NCBI GenBank assembly: GCA_942159475.1
Contig: OW804094.1
Coordinates: 129,256,755-129,320,754, forward strand
Reading direction: 5' to 3'
Source: Sthenelais limicola
Lineage: Eukaryota > Annelida > Polychaeta > Phyllodocida > Sigalionidae
DNA: 64,000 nucleotides
Positions 38,101 through 48,957 of this stretch are shown here, piece by piece. Position 1 is the stretch's first letter; each line of letters starts with the position of its first letter. The notes below the pieces were generated by a model that saw nothing but the letters and a program-made list of their open reading frames with translations, did not search any database and was not told the origin of the DNA. The translations under genes were made by a program, and so were the position numbers.

Positions 38101-41100
38101 AGAACTATGGAAAAACCTATGGCAGACCAATATCTACCTCAACCAGAAATATGCACACACACGTGTCTGTTAACTACATAAGCGCTGCGGAATCTCCTAT
38201 ACCTATACAGCACGGCTATATTATTAGCACACATAATATGAGCAACCACCTAACTGTCCGCAATGCAGCAATACCAGCATGGGAAGATTTTATTTCTTTC
38301 TGTTGATAAAACTGATGAATCTATTATCGCACGAGATGATTAATTCATAGCTTAGAGGCGATTACTGAATTTTCACGGTATATGCATCGCTGTGATATCA
38401 GGGACTCATAATTGGATATCGCGCATACAAAACATAGGGAATCTATCACTGTCGGCCAATATCTCCAGGATTGCCTTTCAGACTCAACCACCCTAGGATT
38501 GAGGCATTCAGTGAGCTGATAGGCAGGCACTTGAAAGAAGAAAGAGTGGGAAAATGGTAGAAACCTTCTTCCTACTTATTTTTCATTCCCTTTTCTTTTT
38601 TTCGCCAAAACGCTCCTCCGTTTTCTTTCTGCTGGTCCTTACCTATAGAGAGTGGGGGGATATTGGGGTGAATTTTCCTATACCGTCTCCAACCAAGCTG
38701 AAGCCAATTTATTTGGAGAAATAGACGCATGTTCAGGATTCCATATTCCAGTGCAATTACGCTGGCTCTACACCATCAAGCTCTGGGTTTAGATTGCCCC
38801 CTGGCGAGCCCGCGAGCACTAACTATCCAGTCCTCCTAATCTGACCCCTTGACACCAAGCATCGCAGGCGACCCCCGCACCTACATTTCCTATTCCTGAC
38901 GGGAAATATATACAACCTCGAGAATATAAATGTAAGAGGTCCAGCCCCTTCACTGTTCTCTCTGATTGATCATTCCTAAGCATTCGTAAGATTATGTTCA
39001 TCCCTTCTTATGACCTCCTCGGACGCTTTACTCTCACTCCCTTGGTCCCCATATTATTGCAGCTTTTTTTCGTCTCTCGTGCACCAGGGATATTGAAGGA
39101 GCAGCTAGATATTGTGTAGGGATCGAAGGGCTATATCTGAACTCCCAGATAGATTGTTATCACAGAATTTGCTCTTTACGAAGCAAGGGAGGGCTACTCT
39201 ATTCATCAAGTCGTTGAAGGTAGTTCAATCCAACCCAGCGCTTTGATTGCGAACAGGCAATTTAAAATGAGCCACTGCAACCGAGGAGTAGACAAGAGTT
39301 GATTGTCTCACCACTACGGCCTTTCCCCTGCACAATCCCAACAGTTACTTATGCAAAGGTTGTTCTTGTTTGCCGGCAAATCGATAGGAATTTATCAGTT
39401 CTGATTCGCAACAGTGAATTTCTGTCGCTAGCTCGAAGCTGGTCGAGATGGATAGGATGAAGTCAGATCAACGGCACTCAGCCACTGGCTTTGTGGTGGG
39501 GACAAAGTAATTTTCAACATCACAGGGACTGCTTTAGCTTTCATGGTTACTATACTTGCATGGTGAGGGTGTGGTATAACTCTAGGCTACGTAAGACAAT
39601 ACTTTCTAACATATTGCCAAGTTCCTCCAAGTTGCGAAGACGTCGAGTTCATTTTTTTCAGTTATACCATAATAAACACACACGTATCAATACAGGAAAT
39701 GTGAAAAGTACAACGCAAGCCAAGCGAAATCAACTCGGACGAACCAATTTGGGCTGTTCAATTTTTTAGTCGTGAAACTCCATTTATTCCATGATGACTC
39801 CATCTGAGATGAGCGATGGATGTGATGTATGATATCAACTTCTTCCTGACCTCCAATTCTCCAGGGACGGCCACAGCAGGGGATAATGGCTATACGTGTA
39901 TATAAAAATACCCCAGAGAAGATCAGTTGGGATTCAGTTATAGGCCTGGCCATTTCCATTCCACGATAGCGTATGGCTAAGGATCACCTCGGTAAGTTGT
40001 AAATTACCTGCCCTCTGCTGGGTTTATGCATGAATTAACGAGCGGAATCGAAGCTTAGAGTACAAATCACTCCAAGGTGGAAGTAAATTTCACTTCACCT
40101 CAATTCCATATATATACAAGCGCTAAGCAAGCACACTGCTCCTATAATTTTGGGCCGCCTTACGCCAAATATCATATTTCACCAGGACAAATATTGTTGA
40201 TTATTATATCTCTGAATTAATCGTGCTTAAGAATGTTTTAAACAGTTATACGAGCTTCGTAGCTTGGCAAAATTTGAGTAACTGCTTTATCAGCATATTG
40301 TCTGACTAGAAGACGACTTTAACGTGGACATAAACAGAGAATTAATTATCTGTACGCCCGCCAAATGACAATGGCTGTAGTCTGCTAAGGAAACAACATC
40401 ACAATGAAGGATACGAAGAACATGTGATATCGTCTAGTGTCGAATCTATGCTTACTTGCCAAGTATAGCTGAGCACATGACTTGCTCTCGGGAGTTGTGT
40501 GGCTCCGTGAGACATAAAGAAGGAAGCTAGGGACAACTGAAATTACTACTGTGCTCTGTCCTTGCTGTAACCATTATTCAAAGCTAGGGATGGGGGCCAA
40601 AGTATACGACCGACTAGAAATGGGTAAACAGTGAAGATGTACGACATAGCTGCGACTTGGTGGAGGAAAGTTCACATCAATCACCTTTAGAGACGTAGGG
40701 GTTGACTGAAGTAATGACAGAAAGATAATTATCCTGTCTATCAAGTTATGATCACCGCCATTAAGTGACATTTCTAATGCATGCCCAATGCAGACTCTTC
40801 CTTTTATGTCATCCCTCTGACCAAACATAAGTAACAATAATGTACAGACACAACCCAAATATTTATAAACGTGATTTATAAACGCATGCACAGTGCATGG
40901 GAGCAGTGACGAAATGGGCCTCCTTTTCTTTCGCGTTATTCGTCGCAGAGACCCTGGAATTGACATTAATATTGAAAACACAATCATTCCCTTCTGGAAT
41001 TAAATGATTTTCATAGTGCTGATGGAAAGGCTTTAATAGCAATTTGCGTTTATTTGTTATCAAAGCGTTACATTGAATTGGCTTCATTTAGCAATTATTT

Positions 41101-41578
41101 CATTACTTGCAAATATTTAGAAATCGTGTTCAAGGGGAACTGCATGTCAGAATAAGAGACGACGGCTACTGCAATGAATATAGATAGAAGTTGTTGATCA
41201 ATATAACCTTCCTCCTTAAATACCTAGCTTGAAAAATGATATTATCCTTTCGAGCAGAAGGGTATCAAAATAGCGAAATATTATCTTCGTGTAGGAATTA
41301 AAAGAATAATACTACATTCCAGGAAACGTCTATATAGTACAACAATTAGAGCAAATAGATGCCGAGTGCCTGGGATCCTAAAGTTGTGATGCGATGGAAG
41401 GCGGGAGGGATCTATTTCTTTTAGTCAATACAATATTACATCAATCCGTAAGGTAAATGACCAAAAGTGTTCGTGCTTTCTTGCAACATGTGGTCCCATA
41501 CACTTTATCCAGTACGCTATTCTTTATAATTCGACCGTATAACAATCGTTGACTTGATATACCTTAATTTGTGGTTAA
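29187..41578. other. 12 kb with no supported gene
   Basis: If the minus-strand gene starts far to the right this is its 5' intron; otherwise it is intergenic. Weak exon-like frames seen but not called are: minus 30410-30478 with a good GTAAGG donor, plus 33540-33765, minus 35640-35800, and plus 37980-38170, which carries three cysteines. A short (CA)n(TA)n tract lies at 34385-34408. A G/C-rich imperfect palindrome with CCCGGG words is at about 32816-32860. No other repeats were recognised. Confidence 0.4.
34385..34408. repeat. Short compound (CA)n(TA)n microsatellite
   Basis: Four to five CA units run directly into about seven TA units. It is simple sequence with no associated feature. Confidence 0.8.
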
Positions 41579-41801
41579 AGTCTAGGCTCAGAGCTGAGTC
41601 CCTCCAACGAGAGTCTCTCTAGTCTCGTTGGTCCCTCCAAACAGAGGGAAAGCTACTCGGTCCTAACCGCAAAATGCAATTAAAATCCCATTGGAACGGA
41701 TATTCCAGGGCCAGGAAAGCCATTAGCGCCGTAGGCGTCCAATCACTGACATACCATTCTTATCTGATCTGAGGGGCTCTTGAGCCTAAAAGGCTAGACT
41801 G
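41579..41801 (+). mobile_element. TIR element family, copy 1 (222 bp)
   Basis: It begins with an AGTCTAGGCTCAGAGCTGAG-type left end and finishes with the inverted ...GAGCC...CTAGACTG right end. The interior shares ordered words with the other copies: CCCTCCAAACAGAGG, GGCCAGGAAAGC, CATTAGCGCCGTAGGCGTC, CACTGACATACCATTCTTATC. There is no coding capacity. This is a non-autonomous DNA transposon (MITE) by structure; the superfamily is not determined because target duplications are not consistent between copies. Confidence 0.7.
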
Positions 41802-43816
41802 GTTCAGTGTGGTTGATATTTCTTCTTTCTTAATGATGGCGTTACATCATAATGAAGGAAGATGTAATTCATACGTGACTTCAATAGTATCCGATGTCCA
41901 TCTTTCTTACAAAAAAAGATAAAATAATTCCATGAGACTGTTGGGATTACATTCGGTTTCATATGTCAGAGATCCATCGTTGGGAACAGATTTTAGAATT
42001 TTGGAGAGACTTATTTTTTGAGCAGTAAATTGAATTAAAATTATGATATTTTCGAGGCAGCTCGAGGGGTTGCAGGGATAAGAACGTTCCCATAACAGGT
42101 TTGTATGTCTGTCTTTGAATTCGCAATTCTATATCCGGCATAAAGTATTCATTCATTATCTTTTCTTCTTCTGTTATAGTTTAATGGATTCCATCGTACA
42201 CAACTTTTTTTTAATAAATAAAAAAGATATTGGAGTCAAAATGTCACTTTTAACCTTTATTTTGGAAGAGAAATAGTAATGTTGATGGAGACGAGAGATT
42301 ATCAATAAAGGCAGTTCGGTAAAACTAAAGAATGTTCCAGTTATTTACACAGGGTGGTTACGAACTGAATGAGAATTTATTTTCCCTGGAAAGACCTTCA
42401 GAAGATGAAGGAAAGAAGAAGTTTGATTGGCCAGTGTCAGATAATCAGTTGTTAACAGCTGTGGGGCGTTGAATAGGTATTATGAAAGACTCCGGGGGTT
42501 GATTAAAGCCCGTCCCGGAGTTGCTCAATGGGAAATCTGGGCCTGTAATTTATACCAAGCACGAGGCTTTATAAATCTATTCATGATATAATACAAGAGC
42601 CTATATATGAGAGAGTATATAAGTTGCACGTAAGAAACAAGACTGTCAGAAATGATCGATATATATAGAGGAGAGGAGTATTGTCTCATATAATAAAGGT
42701 GACCTGAGCGTCCCAGGACCCATAATGTCACACATATACAAGCAGTGAACCTCGAGACAAGAGGTGTCGCCCCATCTGATCATATTTCCACTCTGATATT
42801 GATCACTTCCAGGCCTCAGGAGATTTCGGGGATGGGGAGAGTGGGAACTGGTCTGGCAGACGGCAGCCATCTACTAATCTTGTAGTCAAGGTGATCTGTT
42901 CTCTAACCCTTGGGTAAGGGGTATTTCTGTTTTCTTATAACAATATGATTTTACCAGCCTTAGTTCCACTGGACCTCTTTTTCCTATCTGCGCCCTTCAT
43001 CTTAATACGAATATTGGAGTATTCGCTGCCGTAATACTCCAACCTTCTCTTCATCCTCTTCCATCTTGCGCCCGACACATTTGCTGCTCTTTCATGTATT
43101 CCCTCCCCCTTTTCTATTTTTCTCCCTCCCTCTCTCTATATATCGCATCCTATAATGCCACTTTGTAGTTCTTCTGCCCAGATACCCTTTACCCTGGAAA
43201 CACCGACTGTCAGATCATGATGGAGAGGCTCTTACTAATTTAACTAGGTGCCTCTGCATACAATTGGGTTCCTCCAGTAAGGGCCCAGTCTAGACCCTCC
43301 TCCAAAATTCTAGGCAATGCCAAACACGTCCTGAGAGAGATGTACAGAAAGGGGACTCGGCCAGAAATTTCTCCCTGTCAGGCAGGCAAAAGTCTAAAGA
43401 CTGGAAGATATTCTGATGGGCATTTGGCGTGCCTTAAAAGGCAACATCGATAGGGTGGAATACTTTTTCAAACGTTGTCCCATTGTGTTTTAAAAGGTAA
43501 TGAGAAGCGAGGCCATGAAGTTCACCAATGATGGTATTCTTACCCACAGATGCCCTGTATCATTTTACAAAACAACATCAACACCGGTGCATGGCCTCGA
43601 AGGCTCACGACCGAAAGGACACGAAGAATGGAAAGACTATCTGGTTTATATGTGCATATCGGTGGGTATATAAAGGCTGCCTTGCTCGAGAGTTATATAT
43701 TGCGAAACCCCTACGCGCTGCTACAGGTGTAATATCACCTTAACAAAAGCGTGTACATGAAAGGGAGGAAGTGATCGCTCTCTCAACGCCATCGGCGTCC
43801 TCATACATAACATGTA
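41802..43816. other. Non-coding between element copies 1 and 2
   Basis: A/T-rich DNA with small TATATA runs near 42600-42665 and a pyrimidine-rich patch at 43080-43145. No gene was recognised. Confidence 0.4.
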
Positions 43817-43980
43817 CAGTCTAGGCTCAGAGCTGAGAGTCCCTCCAAACTGAGGGGAAGCCTCTCGCTCTAACCCACAAAATGAACACATTATCTGGGC
43901 TGGAAAAGCTATTAGCGCAGTAGGCGTCTAATCGCTGACATACCATTCTTACTGCTCTGGGAGGCTTTGAGTCTAGACTG
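43817..43980 (+). mobile_element. TIR element family, copy 2 (164 bp)
   Basis: This is the cleanest pair of ends: CAGTCTAGGCTCAGAG at 43817 and ...TGAGTCTAGACTG ending at 43980. The interior keeps the CCCTCCAAACTGAGGGGAAG, GCTATTAGCGCAGTAGGCG and CTGACATACCATTCTTA words but has lost about 60 bp of the middle relative to copies 1 and 4. Confidence 0.75.
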
Positions 43981-46160
43981 TTATTGTTATTGTCATGGGG
44001 AAAAGCCTTCATTTGAAAGTAGTTTTGGGCGTTTCATCTTCATCCACGTAAAATCAATACATGGCGGAAGTCTTAGTCACCTTTGCCTTCACAAGACCTC
44101 TGAAATAACCATAATTTAAGACATAAAAATAGGTTCAAAGTACAGTTCTACATAATCGAACAGACTTTTACAATCATTCATTTATTTAATGTAGTCAGAT
44201 ATGCCTAATCTAAGATATTTTGTTAAATCATATCTAGAGCTGCCATTTCTAGGAGAAGAAAGGGTGGAATACTGTACTGTATGTGAATATTACAATACAC
44301 AGAGAAACCTGGTTCGAAAGTCACACATGTCTATCTAAGTTAGAAGGGAGTATTGCATAAAGAAGTGCCATTTTAATGTTTCCCATTGATGCAAATAAAT
44401 GGATCTGGCTTCGCCGATCGAAATGAAACATTAACAAGAAAATATAAAAAAGAAATACCCTAACTTATTCGATTATTATTAATAAACATGTGTCTGGTGT
44501 AATGGGTATTGCCTCCATATTGTATCAATATGAAAGATGTCGAAAGTACATTCTATATACCAGTACATTCTAATACATGTGCTTAGTCCTAGGGATTCTC
44601 AACAAATATAAAAAAAACAAGTCTCCCGTTATTGATTTGTTGCTTCAGTCAAAATAGGAAGTAAAAGGAGACCTCGGCTAAAATTACCTGGGTAGAGTAG
44701 CCTGTGGGTATTTCTGATAAGCTATTGAGATCATGAGTGTGGGGAGCGATAGATTAGGTCCGCAGAAAAGTGGTATTGATGGGTTTTGAGTCGACAGAAA
44801 AGACTTGTATTTAGAACGGCATTGAAGAACAATAGGAGGATGAGTAATCTGACGCGGTAAATTGCTGTCTGTGTCATCATTGACATGTAATAAGATTGAT
44901 GCCGACCTAGAGACAATTAGCTCCAAGTACCCTAGGATACCCTTTAAATCACAGACACGGCGTACTTTGATCAGCAGTGAAAGTCCCATTTCCCTTTTAG
45001 AGTAAAGCCCTTTTTGGATTAAAAACCTCAACCTCCATCCTCTCCCATTCCAAATCTCTAAACTTGAAACCACTCATCAATCCTCCTCCCACTGCCTCCC
45101 ATTTTCTCCCCACATCCCTTTTGAAATTATCATGTATGATTTCACACAAACGGTGATGGGAAAGAGGGGTCCCCTCGGCTGGAACGAGGGTCGGCTATGA
45201 TACTATTATTCCGACTTGTATGGTTGAATTATCGTACACATTGCATGGAAAGGGTGTGTTCACTGCGGTGCAAGAGGAGGGGAAGACCGTACTATCTCCA
45301 ACCTTTATGCATGATCCCAGGAGTAATCTGCTTGTTTCAATTACCGTCAGCTAGCCTCCAAGCCTACCATGTTTATCATCCAACCTCCAAGGGATTTTGT
45401 TGGTGATTGTAGTAGTGAGTGCATTAATTTCACAACAAACTCCGGCCCCGAAGACATAATACCTTTTTCCATCGGTATCTGCGTTTCTTTGGTTTCCTCT
45501 TTCTTTTAATAAGCAGATCCCCATGGAATGGTATTAATGGCTTAACATCTATTCAACAACCAAGGCTTTTCCGAGGGACACGCCTTTTATATCCTCCCAT
45601 TTCTTTGGCTCCCATCACTTGTCTTTAGTCCCAAAGCCTTTTACATCGGATATAACTGCGCCAGAGTAATTTATGACAACGAGGTCTGCGCTGGAGTTTA
45701 ATCAACTATGAAAAGTGAAATGACGAAATGACCGAAAATAGAATAAAACTGCACCACAAATGAATTTGGAAAATTTGAAGGATTCGCGATTGGAGGGGAG
45801 GGACATGTTGATGGTGAAGATAGGCTGGAGTTAGTTTGCCACGGCGGTCTTGATACCAATCGGCAGAAGAAACAACTTCTCGGTGATTTGTCTTCTTTTT
45901 GACATTTAGGCATGGCACTATGAGCGATAATGGGCAAACTGACTTTTGGTTTTCTAACGGTAGATGTCTTATTAGCCTATCTCAGATAAATTGGAAGATG
46001 ATTAATGAGATGGTTTCAAAAGCAATGAAGAAGAAAAAGGAACGATTCAATGTGCTTGGAAATCCCTGGAGGTCTATGGATATAGGTCTTTGAGTTGTTA
46101 GAGAGTTAGAACGTCATCTATTTCCGACGAGAGCACTATTCTCCTTATTTGTATACTTCA
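43981..46160. other. Non-coding; no gene supported
   Basis: A 129-codon minus frame (44684-45073) and a plus frame at 45899-46093 behind a CTTTTTGACATTTAG acceptor are the longest; neither has a domain. The latter is lysine-rich because of a purine run, and I treat it as probable chance. Confidence 0.4.
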
Positions 46161-46165
46161 CATTC

Positions 46166-46416
46166 TGCTGATCTTACAAACAACATCAGTAACACGGATC
46201 CTGTTTGTAACCTGCTGATCTTACACACAGAGAAAGGATCTTTTACTCTGGGGTTTTATTGGCAGGGAGACATGTACATGTACACATAATAGCCTCTTAG
46301 GTTAAACTTCTCTTAATAGAATATACCTATGGCCATGATCAAGTTGAGATGTTTGTAACCTGCTTATCTTGCAAACAGGAAGGATCCGTGAAACGGATTC
46401 TGTGTGCAAGATCAGC
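46166..46416. repeat. Cluster of short direct and inverted repeats (GCTGATCTTACACACAG family)
   Basis: The word GTTTGTAACCTGCTGATCTT recurs at about 46203 and 46352, with related words at 46167 and, inverted, at 46400-46416. The right-hand part, 46362-46416, folds into a 55-nt hairpin: GCTTATCTTGCAAACAG with GGATCCGT on one side, ACGGAT and CTGTGTGCAAGATCAGC on the other, and a 3-nt loop. It looks like a small foldback element duplicated in place. Confidence 0.65.
46240..46350 (+). repeat. Direct repeat module A (111 bp)
   Basis: It starts CTTTTACTCTG and includes CTCTTAGGTTAAACTTCTCT and ATACCTATGGCCATGATCAA. It is repeated at 46888-46985. This copy has about 13 extra bases with a TGTACATGTACA palindrome. 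Confidence 0.85.
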
Positions 46417-46734
46417 CGAATATGAGTTATTATTTGTATAAAATCCACAATCATCAGCTCTAAGAACAGGATATCCTTCAAATTAAAAGTAAGAGAAGAA
46501 GATATCAGGATTAGTATAAATATTTCCAGAGAGAGGAAGAAAAAAGAGGATCCCAGATTTAAAGGATTCCACTTTATGGGATAATTTACTTTGTATAATT
46601 ATTGATTATATTAGATGATAGAAATAGAAGGTCCTGTCGGAAGAGCTGTTTGCGATAGAAACATGAGACCTATGTCTACGTAGATACTACTATAATCATG
46701 TATTTATGTATACAAAAAATGTGATAGGTCGATA

Positions 46735-46825
46735 CAGTCTAGGCTCAGAGTTGAGACTGTCCCTCCAAACAGAGGGGAAGTCTCCAAGGCAACCAATCAC
46801 TGACGTACCATTTTCATCTAATCAT
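46735..46825 (+). mobile_element. TIR element family, copy 3 (3'-truncated)
   Basis: The left end CAGTCTAGGCTCAGAG and the CCCTCCAAACAGAGGGGAAG word are intact. The middle is largely deleted, and the copy breaks off after CACTGACGTACCATTTTCATC without a right end. It lies between repeat modules A and B. Confidence 0.7.
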
Positions 46826-46887
46826 AAATCGAAGAATAAACATAATACATTTTAGTGATATGAACAGATTGAGTAGAAAAGTGTTAC

Positions 46888-46985
46888 CTTTTACTCTGAG
46901 GTTTCATCGACAGGGAGACACAGATAGCCTCTTAGGTTAAACTTCTCTTAATAAAATATACCTATGGCCATGATCAAGCTGAGAT
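46888..46985 (+). repeat. Direct repeat module B (98 bp)
   Basis: Second copy of the module at 46240-46350, highly similar apart from the short palindromic insertion missing here. The copies lie about 650 bp apart with element copy 3 between them, so the segment was duplicated or is itself an interspersed repeat. Confidence 0.85.
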
Positions 46986-48811
46986 AAATGTTTTCAGCTC
47001 CTCTCGTGTTACCTTATGTTAATCAGCATTAACGTATCCCTTTCTATTGAGGAGAATCTGTTTCTCCTGTCGCTTAGATCATTATAACAGCACACTTATA
47101 CCACAATTGGATTGAAGTTGAAGGGATAGAGAGCAAAATGCTATTAAACTCTATTGTTACGCTAACGTTAAAAGAACATTGTAAAGTGAAAGCGACGACG
47201 TGGGGTAACTCGATATGCCTTCTATGTGCTGTACTTGAATAAACAACAGTTTTAATGTTTGCCTATTTGAAATTTGGTAGCGAGGGAATAATTGGGGTCT
47301 AAACGATGATGGAATGGGCCCTGCTTGAGAAGAATGGCCTTGGGCAGGATGTAAAATAATCTGATAAGTAAAATTACATTCCAGCAAAGAAAACAATCTC
47401 GCTCCTTGCCTGTGAGATTAGGGGGATGTGAGGTATGACGCCGGCCAACAAATTGGCACAAATCAAGGTTTAATGATCAAAGGGGCATGTGGAGGGTCGG
47501 ACCTTTCCCAAGGTGGGCTTGGTCGACCCGCCTGTGGGGAGAACAGCTGTTAGGCCCATCCCAGTTGTTTCATACTAACCGATGCGAAACCCAAGACATA
47601 TTATCACTTAATTGCGTCACAAAGATTATCATAACTGACATGGACAGCGGTCGCAGACAGATTAGGGATTCCTGGCATGTCAATCAAGAAATTCCAATCT
47701 AGCCACTGGGAATTCTCTAATTCCAGCATTCATGTAGACACACCAACAACTCTCACTCGGGGGAATGTTGAGGGCCAGATCTAATTCTGTGAAACTTGTT
47801 CCATTCCATGTTGAGCATCATTATGTTTTCCAAACACTGCTTATTTGCTACCTTTCCCACCAGCATTGCATTCATTCCCTTTGCCGGCTATAGATATCAC
47901 TTGCTCCTGTGAATAAAATATTCCCCCGCTTAATGAGCGGACTGCAAACTGGCATTTATTTGAACAAAATCACTCTGGTCTGGCAACAACCGCTTGGCAG
48001 CATCCTGGTATCGTTCCTGGGATGGACAATATTGTGATTGTTACGGCACTGTTTGCACACAAATCACTAAGAAGAAGATAATTACAAATTGTTATGCAAA
48101 TACGAAGCGATATCGAGTTTAGAGCATTGTCTTGAGATTAGGCTTATGGATGTCTATGAGATTGGAACAGGAGGACAACTATTTCTCCAGGCCTTTTTTT
48201 CACCAAGACCACGGCCCTTTAGGGACTGGATCATGCACCTCCAGTATGCAAAGGATCCAGGCTCTGCTTGTGGTGTTCCTATCTAGGTCCCTGGAGGTAT
48301 CTTCATCCCGCCTTTACACTGACTCTATCCGGGCGGATTCCACACTGTCGCATAATAACCTGGCCTGGGGGAGAGACCCACTTGCTATTGTCTGGCATGG
48401 AAGGGATATTCCCAAGGAGATCACAGCGATTGGCCATACAAGCCACATCATTGCGACCAAATATAAGGATCAGAACAATTACTGTACCAGCTAGGGTTGT
48501 CTCGTTGTCATAGACTAAACCCTGAAGGGGCCCATTGATTTAAATGGAACGTTATCCCCTACCACAAAGGGGCAACCACGCCAGGGATCAAGAGTTCTAG
48601 CATATACCTGATGAGTAGGCTCTCAACTGAGATCAGAGCTTAGGCGTGGTGATATCGGAGAGAAAAAACAGGGACAGGTGGATCCAGCTGGCAATTTGTA
48701 TATGTAATATTCCAGTGGGATCAAATAAAGGCGGTATCGAACAAGCACCATATCCCTGTATCACAAAACCCGCGACATATGGACTGCATCTGTTATGTTT
48801 TATCTTCCCAG
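46986..48811. other. Non-coding; no gene supported
   Basis: Overlapping plus frames at 48089-48513 have no domain and weak splice context. They are not called. Confidence 0.4.
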
Positions 48812-48957
48812 GTCCCGTCCCTCCCAAATACCATAGCTGCCAGACCATGTACTCAGTCTGGGATGGAGCAAATGTAACATGTCATTCAATCAAAGTTAAT
48901 CTGCACCAAGGGGTCCATGAAGATGCGCAAGAAGTTTGGCTTTATTTGGGAAGAAAG
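48812..48957 (+). CDS. Exon-like frame behind a strong acceptor, unidentified
   Basis: A very good acceptor (TGTTATGTTTTATCTTCCCAG) is followed by two phase bases and 48 codons, then a possible donor after AAG at GTTGAG. The peptide contains PVPPKYHSCQTMYSVWDGAN, then VTCHSIKVNLHQGVHED. Two cysteines and an Asn-Val-Thr glycosylation sequon would suit an extracellular domain. The frame remains open upstream and downstream (142 codons in all), which makes the exon limits uncertain. Its entry phase would be compatible with the plus exon ending at 21578, but the 27-kb distance makes that link speculative. No family was recognised. Confidence 0.3.

Noticed and set aside
37978..38170. Plus-strand frame after GATTGCAG with three cysteines
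   Set aside because: No pyrimidine-rich acceptor tract, a competing 113-codon frame on the other strand, and no family motif.
40574..40987. 137-codon minus-strand open frame
   Set aside because: No domain, no splice context, low-complexity hydrophobic runs; a length expected by chance in 64 kb of non-coding DNA.
45899..46093. Plus-strand frame behind a polypyrimidine-ATTTAG acceptor
   Set aside because: Lysine run from a purine tract, no donor and no family; not distinguishable from chance.
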